This document shows positions 34,762 through 44,432 of a stretch of 64,000 nt of DNA, piece after piece. The DNA comes from Campylobacter gracilis. Lineage in GTDB: Bacteria; Campylobacterota; Campylobacteria; Campylobacterales; Campylobacteraceae. The first letter of the stretch is position 1. Each line of letters starts with the position of its first letter. The translations under genes and the position numbers were made by a program. The notes below the pieces were generated by a model. It ran no database searches. It worked only from the letters and a program-made list of their open reading frames with translations, and was not told the origin of the DNA. The stretch spans positions 1,240,001 to 1,304,000 of the forward strand of contig NZ_CP012196.1 of the NCBI RefSeq assembly GCF_001190745.1, read 5' to 3'.

Positions 34762-37044
34762 TTACTTAATTATGTCGCGCTGGCCTTTGGCGTTGATCTC
34801 GCTTAAAACGCCCATCTGTTCAAGCTGCTCGATGATCGTCGCGGCGCGGTTGTATCCGATGCGCAAGCGGCGCTGCAGGTAGCTGATCGAGGTCTTCTCC
34901 TCCTCCAAAACAATCGCCTTCGCCTCGTCATAAAGCTCGTCAAGCACGATATTTTGCGGATTGATTATGCCGCCTTCTTGCTTGGCGCCCTCGTTTTCGA
35001 TCAAAAATCTCTCGTCATAAACGACGCTTTCTTGCGCCTTTAAAAATTCCGCGATCTTGTTGATCTCATTCTCGGTCGTAAACGGCGCGTGCAGGCGGAT
35101 GAGCCCCGGCGCGGTAGGCGGCGTAAAGAGCATATCACCCCGCCCGAGCAGGCTGTCCGCGCCCATCTGATCCAAAATCACCTTGCTATCGACCTTCGAG
35201 CCCACGCGGAAGCTGATGCGGCTAGGCAGATTCGCCTTTATCAGCCCCGTGACGACATCCACGCTAGGGCGCTGCGTCGCTACGATGAGATGGATGCCGC
35301 TGGCGCGCGCCATCTGCGCTAGACGCGCGATGTAGTGCTCCACGTCCTTGCCGCTCGTCATCATCAGATCCGCGAGCTCATCGATGATAACGACGATGTA
35401 AGGCAAAATTTCGCCACCCTCGCGCAGCATCTTTTCGTTGTAGTTGTCGATATTTTTCGTCCTGTTTTGCGCCATGAGCGAGTAGCGCTGCTCCATCTCG
35501 GCAACAAGATTACTTAGCGCGATAATCGCCTGCTTAGGCTGCGTGATGACGGGCGTCAGCAGGTGCGGGATGTCGTTGTAGATACTAAACTCAAGCATCT
35601 TCGGATCGATCATTATTAAGCGTAGGCTCTTGGGCGAGTTACGATACAAAAGGCTAAGCAGCATGGCGTTGATGCCCACGCTCTTGCCGCTTCCCGTGGT
35701 GCCTGCGATGAGAAGGTGCGGCAGCTTCTTAAGATCGGTGACGAAGGGCTGGCCCACGATGTCCTTGCCAAGCACGATAGTAAGCGGACTGGAAGCACTT
35801 TTAAACACGTCGCTTTCTAAAATTTCGCGAAGATAGATCGTGTCGATATTTTGATTCGGAATCTCGATACCCACGACGTCTTTACCAGGAACCGGCGCCT
35901 GGATACGGATGGTCTGCGCCCTAAGAGCCATCGCGAGATCGTCTTGCAGCGTTAGAATTTTACTTACCTTGATATGCGCAGCGGGGCGAAACTCAAAGGT
36001 CGTAACGACTGGACCCGAGTAGGTTCGCACCACGTCGCCGTCGATCTTAAATTTACGCAGCTTATCAAGCAGGTCGTAAATTTTACGATCGATCTCGCTC
36101 TCATCGATGCTACTTTTCTTTTTCGGCGGCAAGTTTAAAAAATCAAGAGGCGGCAGCTTAAAATCCTTGGGCTTAGACATCCTGCCTTTATCGAGCTGAT
36201 CCAAAAGCCTTTTGTTTTCGGCGACCTCGCTTAGGCGCTCGACCCTTTTTAGTCTGCTCGGCTTTCCCTTTTGCGGCATTTTAAGCTCGCGTTCAGTGGA
36301 AGCCTGCAGACCCTGCGCGTCACCAAAATTCTGCTCATTTTCAGGCTCGCGAGCATCGTTTAAATTTTGTAAATTTCGCTCGCCTTCAAAACCGCGTCCG
36401 CTTGCACCCTGCTCCGCGAAATTACCCTGTTTCGCCGAATTTTCCTCTCCGCTCAAAGCGTCATTCGAAGCGTTAAAATTTTCCGCACCTCTCAAGCCCT
36501 GCGCAGACGAATACCTTGCGAGCCCGCCTCTTTGTGCTGCATCCGCATCGCTAGCAAAATCGTCTCCAATTTCATCCCGCGAGCTTTCATCTCTTGAGCC
36601 AATAAAGCAGTTTTTGATAATGTCGGTAAAACGGTCTTCAAATATGAGCACTAGCGAAAGCACAAAAATCGTAATATTAAAAATCCACACGCCGACGCTT
36701 CCGATCATGCGCCTAAGTCCGTCCACCGCGAAGCTGCCAACTGCTCCACCACTAGCGCCAAAGAGACTCGACTGCACCATCAAAATAGTAAAAAACAGCA
36801 AAATGGCTCCGATGCTAAACTCAAAAAATCTAAAGTCAAAACCGCGAAAATGCTTATAGGCTACGTATGCTAAGGCGAGCAAAAATAGCGGATAGATGTA
36901 TGCAAAATAGCCGAATAGCTGGGTATTAAATGAGCGGATGGCATTGCCTGCGCTGCCTACAAGCGCAGAATCGGGCGCAATGGTAGCAAGCCCAAAAAAT
37001 ATTATGATAGCCGATACGACGATAAAATATACTTCTTTAACTAT
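34762..37044 (-). CDS. ftsK: DNA translocase FtsK, apparently starting at an ATA codon
   Basis: FtsK pumps DNA at the septum and aids chromosome dimer resolution. From the first standard start (TTG 36882) the protein has 706 residues. The frame stays open 54 codons further to ATA 37044, with AAGGA six bases before it and an in-frame stop just upstream. There is no ATG, GTG or TTG in that extension. The extension encodes a first membrane helix and the segment LFGYFAYIYPLFLL, restoring the four-helix FtsK N-terminus. The motor has GTTGSGKS (448-455 of 760) and DELADLMM; the gamma winged helix is at the C-terminus. The linker (about 150-260) is low-complexity and its DNA carries AAATTT words. 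Confidence 0.85.
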   Translation of the reverse strand: MVKEVYFIVVSAIIIFFGLATIAPDSALVGSAGNAIRSFNTQLFGYFAYIYPLFLLALAYVAYKHFRGFDFRFFEFSIGAILLFFTILMVQSSLFGASGGAVGSFAVDGLRRMIGSVGVWIFNITIFVLSLVLIFEDRFTDIIKNCFIGSRDESSRDEIGDDFASDADAAQRGGLARYSSAQGLRGAENFNASNDALSGEENSAKQGNFAEQGASGRGFEGERNLQNLNDAREPENEQNFGDAQGLQASTERELKMPQKGKPSRLKRVERLSEVAENKRLLDQLDKGRMSKPKDFKLPPLDFLNLPPKKKSSIDESEIDRKIYDLLDKLRKFKIDGDVVRTYSGPVVTTFEFRPAAHIKVSKILTLQDDLAMALRAQTIRIQAPVPGKDVVGIEIPNQNIDTIYLREILESDVFKSASSPLTIVLGKDIVGQPFVTDLKKLPHLLIAGTTGSGKSVGINAMLLSLLYRNSPKSLRLIMIDPKMLEFSIYNDIPHLLTPVITQPKQAIIALSNLVAEMEQRYSLMAQNRTKNIDNYNEKMLREGGEILPYIVVIIDELADLMMTSGKDVEHYIARLAQMARASGIHLIVATQRPSVDVVTGLIKANLPSRISFRVGSKVDSKVILDQMGADSLLGRGDMLFTPPTAPGLIRLHAPFTTENEINKIAEFLKAQESVVYDERFLIENEGAKQEGGIINPQNIVLDELYDEAKAIVLEEEKTSISYLQRRLRIGYNRAATIIEQLEQMGVLSEINAKGQRDIIK

Positions 37045-37128
37045 GATTGATCCTTAAATTTAAAGGGGTATTTTAGCCAAACGAAGGTTAAAATTTTATT
37101 TGAAGATGAAATTTTAATGCTTTGATAA

Positions 37129-37156
37129 AATTCCGCGCCCTCGCAGGCGCGGAATT
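37129..37156 (-). terminator. Terminator of the cts operon
   Basis: AATTCCGCGCC-CTCGCA-GGCGCGGAATT, a perfect 11-bp stem starting 7 bp beyond the ctsF stop; TTTATC follows on the minus strand. Confidence 0.85.
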
Positions 37157-37163
37157 AAAAGGG

Positions 37164-38408
37164 TTAGTTTTTGACGGCTTTGCCCAGATCCCACATAGGC
37201 ATGAAGATACCCAGAGCCAAAAGAAGAACCATACCCGCCATAAAAAATAGCATGATCGGCTCGACGTAGCTTGAGATATTATCGATGATATCGTCGAATT
37301 TCTCTTTATAATAATCCGTGACGTTGCCAAGCATCTTATCAAGGTTACCGGCCTGCTCGCCAGCGCTGATCATCTGAATAAGCATACTCTCATAAAGCCC
37401 TGTATTGTTAAACGCCTCGGTTAGGCTCACGCCTTGCTGCACGGCAATTTTAACGGTAGAGAGTTTCTCTTTTAAAGTATGATTATCCACCATTAAAACA
37501 GATGTATCTAGTGCATCTGCGATAGGAATACCCGCTCGCACAAGCTCTGTAAAAATAAGCATAAATCGCGACATCGTCGAGAAAAATATGATCTTACCAA
37601 ATAGATAGACCTTTAAAATCGTCTTGTCAAAGCCCTTTTTAAACTCAGGATTATTGCGATATGCCCATCTAAGAGCTATGATAGTGCCTATAATGCCTGC
37701 TAAAACAAAAATTCCATAATTATTAAGCGTGCTTTCGATGCCAAGTAGAATTCTAGTAGGTAGTGGCAAATCTGCGCCCAAATCCTCAAAAATTTCACGG
37801 AATTTCGGCACAACATACATCATCAAAACCGAAAACGCAATCGCCATAACGATCATAAGGATCATCGGATAACGCATCGCCTTTTTAAATTTACGCTGGT
37901 TCTCCCAAAGCTCTTGAAGCATGGCGGCAAGCTTGGCTAGGGATTCTGCCATATTACCGGTAGCTTCGCCCAGACTTACCATCGCAACGACGACATCACC
38001 GAGCTGGCCTCTAAATTTCTCCGTAGACTCTGTCAAGCTAAGACCTGCGTTAAGATCATCGTTCATCGCGCTGAAAATCTCTTTTAGCGTCTTATCCTCT
38101 GCCGCCCTTGCGACTTCCTTGATCGAGTCGTGGATTGAAATTCCGGCATTTGTCATAACGGAAAGCTGGCGGATCGACGCTACTAACGGCAGCGTTCTAA
38201 CTCTTCCGCTACCACCTAACATACGCGAAACCTGCGCCTTAAAATCGCCGCCCGTATTGGCTACGACTTGGGTTTCACCTCTTTTTACGATCGTCCCGCC
38301 TACGCGCTGCTTCATAAGGTTGTTTGCTTGCACTTTATCGCTGGCTTGCAAAAACATCTTTCTTCTTGCGCCCTTGGCGTTGTATTCAACTTCTAATTGC
38401 TTTTTCAT
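37164..38408 (-). CDS. ctsF: Transformation-system inner-membrane platform protein (GspF/PilC-like)
   Basis: 414 residues. Two GspF domains (about 75-195 and 280-400), each followed by hydrophobic helices; the MTNAGISIHDSIKEVA and LVRAGIPIADALDT repeats are diagnostic. Such proteins form the membrane platform of type II secretion/type IV pilus machines; in Campylobacter, CtsF is needed for natural transformation. The gene is full length and overlaps ctsE by 4 bp. It is the last gene before a strong terminator. Confidence 0.88.
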   Translation of the reverse strand: MKKQLEVEYNAKGARRKMFLQASDKVQANNLMKQRVGGTIVKRGETQVVANTGGDFKAQVSRMLGGSGRVRTLPLVASIRQLSVMTNAGISIHDSIKEVARAAEDKTLKEIFSAMNDDLNAGLSLTESTEKFRGQLGDVVVAMVSLGEATGNMAESLAKLAAMLQELWENQRKFKKAMRYPMILMIVMAIAFSVLMMYVVPKFREIFEDLGADLPLPTRILLGIESTLNNYGIFVLAGIIGTIIALRWAYRNNPEFKKGFDKTILKVYLFGKIIFFSTMSRFMLIFTELVRAGIPIADALDTSVLMVDNHTLKEKLSTVKIAVQQGVSLTEAFNNTGLYESMLIQMISAGEQAGNLDKMLGNVTDYYKEKFDDIIDNISSYVEPIMLFFMAGMVLLLALGIFMPMWDLGKAVKN

Positions 38409-40153
38409 TGTTTAGCCACCCTATAAATTTCTTCTATACTAGTTACTCCGCGCGCAGCACGTATAACACCGTCTTCAAACATATCTATAAAACCCTCCTC
38501 CTTCGCTAAGGCTCTCATATCGTCCTTCGAGCCACCGTTAGCGATCAAGCTCTGCATTTTATCGGTAATAGGTAAAATTTCACTAATCATCTCACGCCCC
38601 ATGTAGCCCGTTTGACCGCATTGATCACAACCCACAGCCTTAAAAAATGTGTATTTTTCAGGCAAAAATTCCTTCAGCTGATCAAGCATCGATTTAGGAA
38701 GATTCGTAGGCTGCTTGCAGTGTGGGCAAAGCTTTCGCACAAGACGCTGCGCCTCTACCGCAATCAGTGCACCACTTATGAGATAGGCCTCTATACCCAT
38801 ATCTACTATTCGTGGGATCGCGCTAACGGCGTCGTTGGTGTGTAGGGTCGAGAAAACCAAGTGCCCCGTAAGAGCGGCTTGGATCGCGATCCTAAGGGTC
38901 TCTTGATCGCGAATCTCACCGATCATTATGATGTCGGGGTCTTGTCTTAAGATCGAGCGCAATGCTGAAGCGAAGGTAAGACCTGCTTTTTCGTTAACTT
39001 GGACTTGTTGGATTAAATTTACTTGATACTCTACCGGATCTTCTACGGTAATGACCTTTGTATCAATATTTTTAATATCGTTTAGCGCCGCATATAGCGT
39101 CGTAGACTTACCGCTTCCCGTAGGTCCGGTAACCAAGATAATACCGTATGGAGCCTTCATGGCGTTATTAAATTTCTTAAAGCTATCAGGGTGCATGCCG
39201 AGCTTTTCCAGGCTTATGATAACCTTGGATTTATCTAGAATACGCATAACGGTAGATTCGCCGTTGATGATAGGCAGTGTCGAGATACGAAAGTCGTACT
39301 CGCGACCTGAAATTTTCATACTAAACCTGCCGTCCTGCGGCTTGCGGCGCTCGGCGATATCCATGTTAGAAAGCAACTTCAAGCGGCTTACTAACGGCGG
39401 ATAGATATCCTTATCAAAGATAAAAATTTCAGCGAGCATTCCGTCGATTCTGGTGCGCACGACGCAGTTATTCTCGGTAGGCTCGATGTGAATATCGCTA
39501 CCGCGCATCTTAATAGACTGGCTAATTATCATCTCAATGAGCTTCAAAATCGCCGAGGTATCATCGCTGCTTCCGCTACCGCCGGTGTTAGCAAGCTCTT
39601 TGCGGATCTCCGCTACGAGCCCTTTAATGCTCTCTGAAAGCTCAAGCTTAGATAGATATTTATTTACCTGATTTGGATCGGCTACTACGATTTTAAGCAG
39701 CTGTTTGCTAAACATAGCCTGCGCTTTATCTTGCGACTCAAGATTAAACGGATCAGAAAAAGCAACGTAAATATTCAGATCATCCGCTTTAACCGGTATC
39801 ACGCCGTATCTTTTAAGCTGTGCGGTAGGAGTGCGTTCCGATAGCCTAAAGTCTATGTCGATATCGTCTAAGTTCATATACGACAGGTTCATTTTTTTAG
39901 CTAGAATTTGCAAAAATTCCTTCGGATCCATCGAAAATTTTTCGCTTATATCGTCAAATTCTATCTGGCGGCGCTTGTATAGCTCAACTAAAATCGAGCA
40001 AAAATCATCCTGGCTTAGATAGTTATCTCCGACTAAAACCTCGCCTAGCGTCAAACCGATATCCATCTTGTCCTTGATTTCCGGAACAACGGTGCTAGTA
40101 AGGATATTGTTTCGTATTAAAATCGCAACGATCTGCTCTTCAATCTTTGTCAT
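38405..40153 (-). CDS. ctsE: Transformation-system assembly ATPase (GspE/PilB-like)
   Basis: 582 residues from ATG 40153, preceded by GGTGA; an upstream TTG at 40165 is less likely. The N-terminal GspE domain (about 10-160) precedes the ATPase core: Walker A GPTGSGKS (343-350), Asp box VITVEDPVEYQ, Walker B DPDIIMIGEIRD and a zinc-binding CPHC/CDQC pair near the C-terminus. It powers the transformation pseudopilus-like machine from the cytoplasm. It follows a 4-bp gap after the small secreted protein and overlaps ctsF. Confidence 0.9.
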   Translation of the reverse strand: MTKIEEQIVAILIRNNILTSTVVPEIKDKMDIGLTLGEVLVGDNYLSQDDFCSILVELYKRRQIEFDDISEKFSMDPKEFLQILAKKMNLSYMNLDDIDIDFRLSERTPTAQLKRYGVIPVKADDLNIYVAFSDPFNLESQDKAQAMFSKQLLKIVVADPNQVNKYLSKLELSESIKGLVAEIRKELANTGGSGSSDDTSAILKLIEMIISQSIKMRGSDIHIEPTENNCVVRTRIDGMLAEIFIFDKDIYPPLVSRLKLLSNMDIAERRKPQDGRFSMKISGREYDFRISTLPIINGESTVMRILDKSKVIISLEKLGMHPDSFKKFNNAMKAPYGIILVTGPTGSGKSTTLYAALNDIKNIDTKVITVEDPVEYQVNLIQQVQVNEKAGLTFASALRSILRQDPDIIMIGEIRDQETLRIAIQAALTGHLVFSTLHTNDAVSAIPRIVDMGIEAYLISGALIAVEAQRLVRKLCPHCKQPTNLPKSMLDQLKEFLPEKYTFFKAVGCDQCGQTGYMGREMISEILPITDKMQSLIANGGSKDDMRALAKEEGFIDMFEDGVIRAARGVTSIEEIYRVAKQ

Positions 40154-40158
40154 CGCGA

Positions 40159-40698
40159 TCACCAATAAATTTTAATTGAACTAAGCTTATCGCCAGCATA
40201 AATTGCAATTACCATCTTTTTTACCTCTTCCTCTTCTTTGATAAAAAGCTCGGCGCGCTCGCCGTTTTCTAGGGTAAAGACATACGTATCACTCTTTTTT
40301 ACGTATGCTCTCTCCGTAAATTTATCAAAAATTTCAGACAAAATATAATTGATCTTAGGCGTTCTTATATAGCTTATGTCTACGCCATCACAAAGTGCCA
40401 AATAAAGCATCTTTTTTTGAAAAACTATAGTCGAATAAAGAGAAGCATTCTCGCGAGCCTCTTTCGTCTTATAAAGCATCACCGTAGGCACGACGAGCTC
40501 ATTTACTTTATCCATCTTTAGGCACGCCTTGGCATACATATTTGCAAGCGCCTCGCTCTGCTCCTCGATGAATAAATTTCGCACGCTTTCTTGGCAGATA
40601 CGGTTATACTGACCGATCTGATCCCAGTTGCGCACGTCATCGGCGCTAACTGCAAATAACGACGCGATCGCAAAAGCTAAAATATATAAAATTTTCAT
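40159..40698 (-). CDS. Small exported protein of the cts operon
   Basis: 179 residues. The signal peptide MKILYILAFAIASLFAVSA is followed by a mostly helical domain with cysteines near CQESVRNL and ACLKMD and a C-terminal beta stretch. I do not recognise a family. Its location, overlapping the gene before it by 4 bp and 5 bp before ctsE, implies a periplasmic accessory role in DNA uptake. Confidence 0.7.
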   Translation of the reverse strand: MKILYILAFAIASLFAVSADDVRNWDQIGQYNRICQESVRNLFIEEQSEALANMYAKACLKMDKVNELVVPTVMLYKTKEARENASLYSTIVFQKKMLYLALCDGVDISYIRTPKINYILSEIFDKFTERAYVKKSDTYVFTLENGERAELFIKEEEEVKKMVIAIYAGDKLSSIKIYW

Positions 40699-41702
40699 AG
40701 TTTATCGCTTCTTATCTTCGAAATTAGGTTAGAAATTTCGCTATTTTTCGCCTTTGCATTAAAGGTTTCAAGAGCGTAAAGCGCGTCTTCCTTACGACCC
40801 TTTTTATAATTGGCTTTAGCAAAAATTATCCAGCTGGCGACGTTGTCCTTATCAAGCTCATTTGACGTAAGAGCCCATTTGATCGCATTATCGTAGTCTT
40901 TCTTATTATACGCTTCTTCAGCTAGCGATAGCGAATACTCGATCTTATTCGTCGCGTAAAATTTGCTCTCCAAGCTCTGCTTATCTTCGCTTAAATTTGA
41001 AGTTTTTATCTCAATTCTAGAACTTAGTGGAGCGCTACTTGCGGTATTTGTAGAACCTCCCGAGAAATTTGATTTAGGTGGCAATGGAGCACGCCCAAAA
41101 TCTATAACCTCGTTTTTAGGCGGCTGATTTGCAAAAGCTGCGTTATTGGCATTAGGCACATTAAATGTAGGAGCATTTTGATTGCCAAAATTCTGTCCGC
41201 CAAAATTTTGACCGCCGAAATTTTGTGCCTGAGCCTGCCCGCCATAGTTTCCGCCATTTTCGTAATTATTGGTTATCTTAAACCCACCGGAATCCTCGCT
41301 GGATAGTACACCCACGTCGTTTAAATTTAAACTTGGACGTTCCTTTTCGTGCTTAGAAGTACGAGCAACTTTCGGCGCGCTGATATTATAATCTTCTTTG
41401 GAGATATTATTTTGCACTGCAAGATCTGCCGCCTGCTGCTCGGCATCACTAGCAGAATTTGTAGCTCCGCCCTTATCCTCAATATTTTGATTGATACTTG
41501 CCATACTGACGCTATCACTATCTTTAAGCAGCCAGAATATCGCTCCGATCGCAACCGAGATCAATATCAAAAGCCCCAGAATCGTCTTGTCGAATCTCAA
41601 TACGAAATTCGGCTTAGATTTTAGGAAAGAAAACTGCTTTCTGTTTTTGTTATACTCTTCCCATTTTTTTTCAAGTTCGTTTACTTCGTAAAATTCAAGC
41701 AT
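40695..41702 (-). CDS. Membrane protein with TPR-like C-terminus in the cts operon
   Basis: 335 residues. A cytoplasmic N-terminus is followed by one membrane helix (about 36-58), then a long Asn/Gln/Gly-rich linker with near-identical NFGGQ units (about 150-175), then two TPR-like helical hairpins (about 245-325). It overlaps its neighbours by 4 and 8 bp. It likely bridges inner-membrane and periplasmic parts of the machine. It may correspond to the putative membrane protein Cj1472c of C. jejuni, judged by position only. Confidence 0.7.
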   Translation of the reverse strand: MLEFYEVNELEKKWEEYNKNRKQFSFLKSKPNFVLRFDKTILGLLILISVAIGAIFWLLKDSDSVSMASINQNIEDKGGATNSASDAEQQAADLAVQNNISKEDYNISAPKVARTSKHEKERPSLNLNDVGVLSSEDSGGFKITNNYENGGNYGGQAQAQNFGGQNFGGQNFGNQNAPTFNVPNANNAAFANQPPKNEVIDFGRAPLPPKSNFSGGSTNTASSAPLSSRIEIKTSNLSEDKQSLESKFYATNKIEYSLSLAEEAYNKKDYDNAIKWALTSNELDKDNVASWIIFAKANYKKGRKEDALYALETFNAKAKNSEISNLISKIRSDKL

Positions 41703-42525
41703 TTATTATCCCCGAGCCTATCGCTGCCATCTCTATAATTTTATTATTAATCTGCGAAAAACTAATTTCCGTAGGTTTATTTACTTCGTAATACTCAAAA
41801 AGCTCATACATCTTATACATAAGCTTGTTGATGTTCCTCATATTGCCATCCGTTAAATTTAAAATCAAATCGAAATTATCGTCGCTAAACATAAAATAGT
41901 ATTGTTGAAAGCCATGAAGCACGAGCTTTTTTTCAATATACAGCTTGACTTCACCTAAATTTGAATTAGGAAGCTCGATGCTCTCCCAAATTCTAGTTTT
42001 AAAATAATCCTTTGCGAGGCGATCTTCCTCGTCTGTCTTATGAACCGTAAATAAAAATTTAAATAATCTGGTATCCGCCATAAGGCGAATTTTTTCTATT
42101 AAATTTCCTGGATACAGCTGAGCTTCGTCGAGCAAAATAACGACCTGCTCTACCGCGCCCACGTTCGTAGAAATTCCAAATCTCTCTCTGTAAACCCGCA
42201 TAAAATTTTCGTAATTATCAATCGGCTCGCTAGGAGTAGAATGAAAAATCTGCGAATAAAGCTCTAAGAAAAATTCTTTCTCATCAAAAAACGGCTGCGG
42301 TACAAATACGACTCTTACCTTTTTTTCAAGATCGACCTTGATCTTATTAAGCAAAAATGTCTTGCCGCAACCCGGTTTGCCGTAAAAAAGTATTAGCTTT
42401 AGCGGTTTTTGCAAAGCATTTAAAATTTTATGATAAGCAAGGGTAGATTTATCGAGATTAACGAAGTCTGAGACTTCGTTATCCTCGATAAAAATCTCCT
42501 TGATCGCCGTATAGTTATTACTCAT
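41695..42525 (-). CDS. ctsP: ExeA/GspA-like AAA ATPase of the transformation system
   Basis: 276 residues. Walker A is GKPGCGKT (about 49-56), Walker B VVILLDEAQLYP, with an arginine-rich sensor region after LMADTRLFKFLF. This matches the ExeA/GspA group of AAA proteins that act with secretins and cell-wall binding partners. In C. jejuni, CtsP is an NTP-binding factor required for transformation, at the same place in the operon. It overlaps both neighbours by 8 bp. Confidence 0.8.
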   Translation of the reverse strand: MSNNYTAIKEIFIEDNEVSDFVNLDKSTLAYHKILNALQKPLKLILFYGKPGCGKTFLLNKIKVDLEKKVRVVFVPQPFFDEKEFFLELYSQIFHSTPSEPIDNYENFMRVYRERFGISTNVGAVEQVVILLDEAQLYPGNLIEKIRLMADTRLFKFLFTVHKTDEEDRLAKDYFKTRIWESIELPNSNLGEVKLYIEKKLVLHGFQQYYFMFSDDNFDLILNLTDGNMRNINKLMYKMYELFEYYEVNKPTEISFSQINNKIIEMAAIGSGIINA

Positions 42526-44026
42526 TTTCGTAGATGGATTTTGAGTAACCTAGCTCTTTAAGAGAGGTAGCAAGCGGCGCGCCGGTATTGTCGATGATAT
42601 GTGGAGTTACTACGAAGATTAGCTCTGATGTGCTCAAAATATCGGCAGTACTTTTGAAAAGATTTCCGATTAATGGAATTTCGGCTAGCACAGGCACCCT
42701 AGTGTTATTCTTGGACTTAGTTGCACCAATCAAACCGCCTAAAATTACAGTATCGCCATCATCTACCCAAACTACACTAGAGAGTTTCTTTTGCAAGGTA
42801 TCAGGTGCGATATCTCTTCTGCCGTTTTCTTTTCTTACGTTATCTTCGGCATATTTAAGAGAACTTAAAGACGGATTGATTCGTAGCATAATCCTATTAT
42901 CATCTGAAATTTCAGGCAAGATATTCAAAAGAATACCTACAAAGATCGAATACTGATCATCTGACTGAGTATCTCCGCCTTGATAATCACCTGTAGTAGT
43001 AGATTTCAATACGTAGTTAATAGTATCACCTACGGAGATAATAGCAGGCTGATTATTCATCGTAGTTACCTTAGGGCTAGATATGATTTTGGTTTTGCCC
43101 TTAGTCTCTAGGAAGTTAATTAAACCGTCGATATTAAAATTTAGATTGGCCCCTATCGTCCAAGTTCCGTGAGTATCGCTAGCTTTTCCTCTATTTCCGT
43201 TATCTATGTGATAGCCTGAAAGCTTAGTCGGATCTCCACCTACATAAGTATTAAATCCTAGTTGAAATTTACTCCAATCAATACCGGTAGTGTATTCGTT
43301 ATTTAGCTCGACAGATATGATATTTACGTCTAGCAAGACTTGGCGACTAAGGCGTTTTTGCATACCGCTTAGATATCTATCTACGCGAGCTATCTGAGAC
43401 TTCATAGCAGTAACGGTTACTAAACCGGCATTTTGATTTATAATAGGAGCGACTGCGACGTATTTTTCGGTACCGTTATTTAGAACAGAAGTGATTTCTT
43501 CACTAATCTTCTCCCAAAAATCAAATTTCTCTTTGGTAGTGATCTTATTATCTTCTTTATTTTCTTTATCGTCGCTATCATCCACTTTCGTAGGTGCGGA
43601 ATCGACAGAAGATTTAGTAACAGCAATACCTTCTCTAATAGAAGTGATGTAATCCACCTTAAAAGTCCTAGTCTCTAGCGCTGAAATTTTTAATATGCCA
43701 TGAGAATACTCATAGCTTAGATTATTCTCTTTTATGAGTAGATCTAAAACTTCGCGTAAAGAAAGGTCTTTGATGCTTACGCCTTGTAGTGGCTTACTCA
43801 TCTCCTCTTGAGCGATAGCATCTTTTGCTACCACTGAGAAACGGCACATATCGGATAGCTGAGTTAGCATCTCGTTTAGCGTAACGGTATCGTTAATCTT
43901 AATATTTAGCGCCTTTCTATCGCAGTTACCTGCAGTTGCGGGAGCGGCATATAGACTAGTAGCCGTAACAGACAAAGCAAGCATAGCAGCTATGCTAAGC
44001 TTTTTACTTATATGTAATAATAACAT
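42518..44026 (-). CDS. ctsD: Secretin of the transformation system (GspD/MshL/PilQ-like)
   Basis: 502 residues. A signal peptide (about 1-27) precedes an STN-like domain (LNIKINDTVTLNEMLTQLS) and N-domain (QVLLDVNIISVEL). The secretin core ends in VWVDDGDTVILGGLIGATKSKNNTRVPVLAEIPLIGNLFKS and a VVTPHII tail. The protein forms the outer-membrane channel through which DNA enters. It overlaps ctsR by 23 bp. Confidence 0.9.
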   Translation of the reverse strand: MLLLHISKKLSIAAMLALSVTATSLYAAPATAGNCDRKALNIKINDTVTLNEMLTQLSDMCRFSVVAKDAIAQEEMSKPLQGVSIKDLSLREVLDLLIKENNLSYEYSHGILKISALETRTFKVDYITSIREGIAVTKSSVDSAPTKVDDSDDKENKEDNKITTKEKFDFWEKISEEITSVLNNGTEKYVAVAPIINQNAGLVTVTAMKSQIARVDRYLSGMQKRLSRQVLLDVNIISVELNNEYTTGIDWSKFQLGFNTYVGGDPTKLSGYHIDNGNRGKASDTHGTWTIGANLNFNIDGLINFLETKGKTKIISSPKVTTMNNQPAIISVGDTINYVLKSTTTGDYQGGDTQSDDQYSIFVGILLNILPEISDDNRIMLRINPSLSSLKYAEDNVRKENGRRDIAPDTLQKKLSSVVWVDDGDTVILGGLIGATKSKNNTRVPVLAEIPLIGNLFKSTADILSTSELIFVVTPHIIDNTGAPLATSLKELGYSKSIYENE

Positions 44027-44432
44027 TTTGACTTCCTTGTTTTAGTGTTAGTTCGACTTTATTTTCATCGTCGTTGGTAATAATAACGCTATTACCCGTT
44101 ATTTGCACGATCTTATATGAGCCTACATACTCGCCCAAACCATACCACTTATCGTTTAGCTTAACCTTATCACCCATAATATCTACTAGCTGATAACCTA
44201 GATCCACCTGCTGATTAGCTTCTCTAGGCGCATTAGCTTCTTTAGGATAAAACGGATCTTGCAAAGAAGCTATCTGCTCATCGCTAAGACCTACTCTAGG
44301 TTTGCTAAGATTATCAAATATAGCATCGTATCCAGCCTTATAGGCACCATTGCTAGGCGCTACCGTCTGATTATTATCTACGGCAAACAGAGTAGCAGAA
44401 AGCAACAAAGAGCATAAAATTAACTTTTTCAT
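44004..44432 (-). CDS. ctsR: PilP-like periplasmic protein of the transformation system
   Basis: 142 residues with a signal peptide (about 1-17). The LQDPFYP and IMGDKVKLNDKWYGLGEYVGSYKIVQITGNSVIIT stretches resemble the beta-sandwich of PilP pilotin-like proteins that dock to the secretin. Its place directly before ctsD is that of C. jejuni CtsR. Confidence 0.75.
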   Translation of the reverse strand: MKKLILCSLLLSATLFAVDNNQTVAPSNGAYKAGYDAIFDNLSKPRVGLSDEQIASLQDPFYPKEANAPREANQQVDLGYQLVDIMGDKVKLNDKWYGLGEYVGSYKIVQITGNSVIITNDDENKVELTLKQGSQNVIITYK

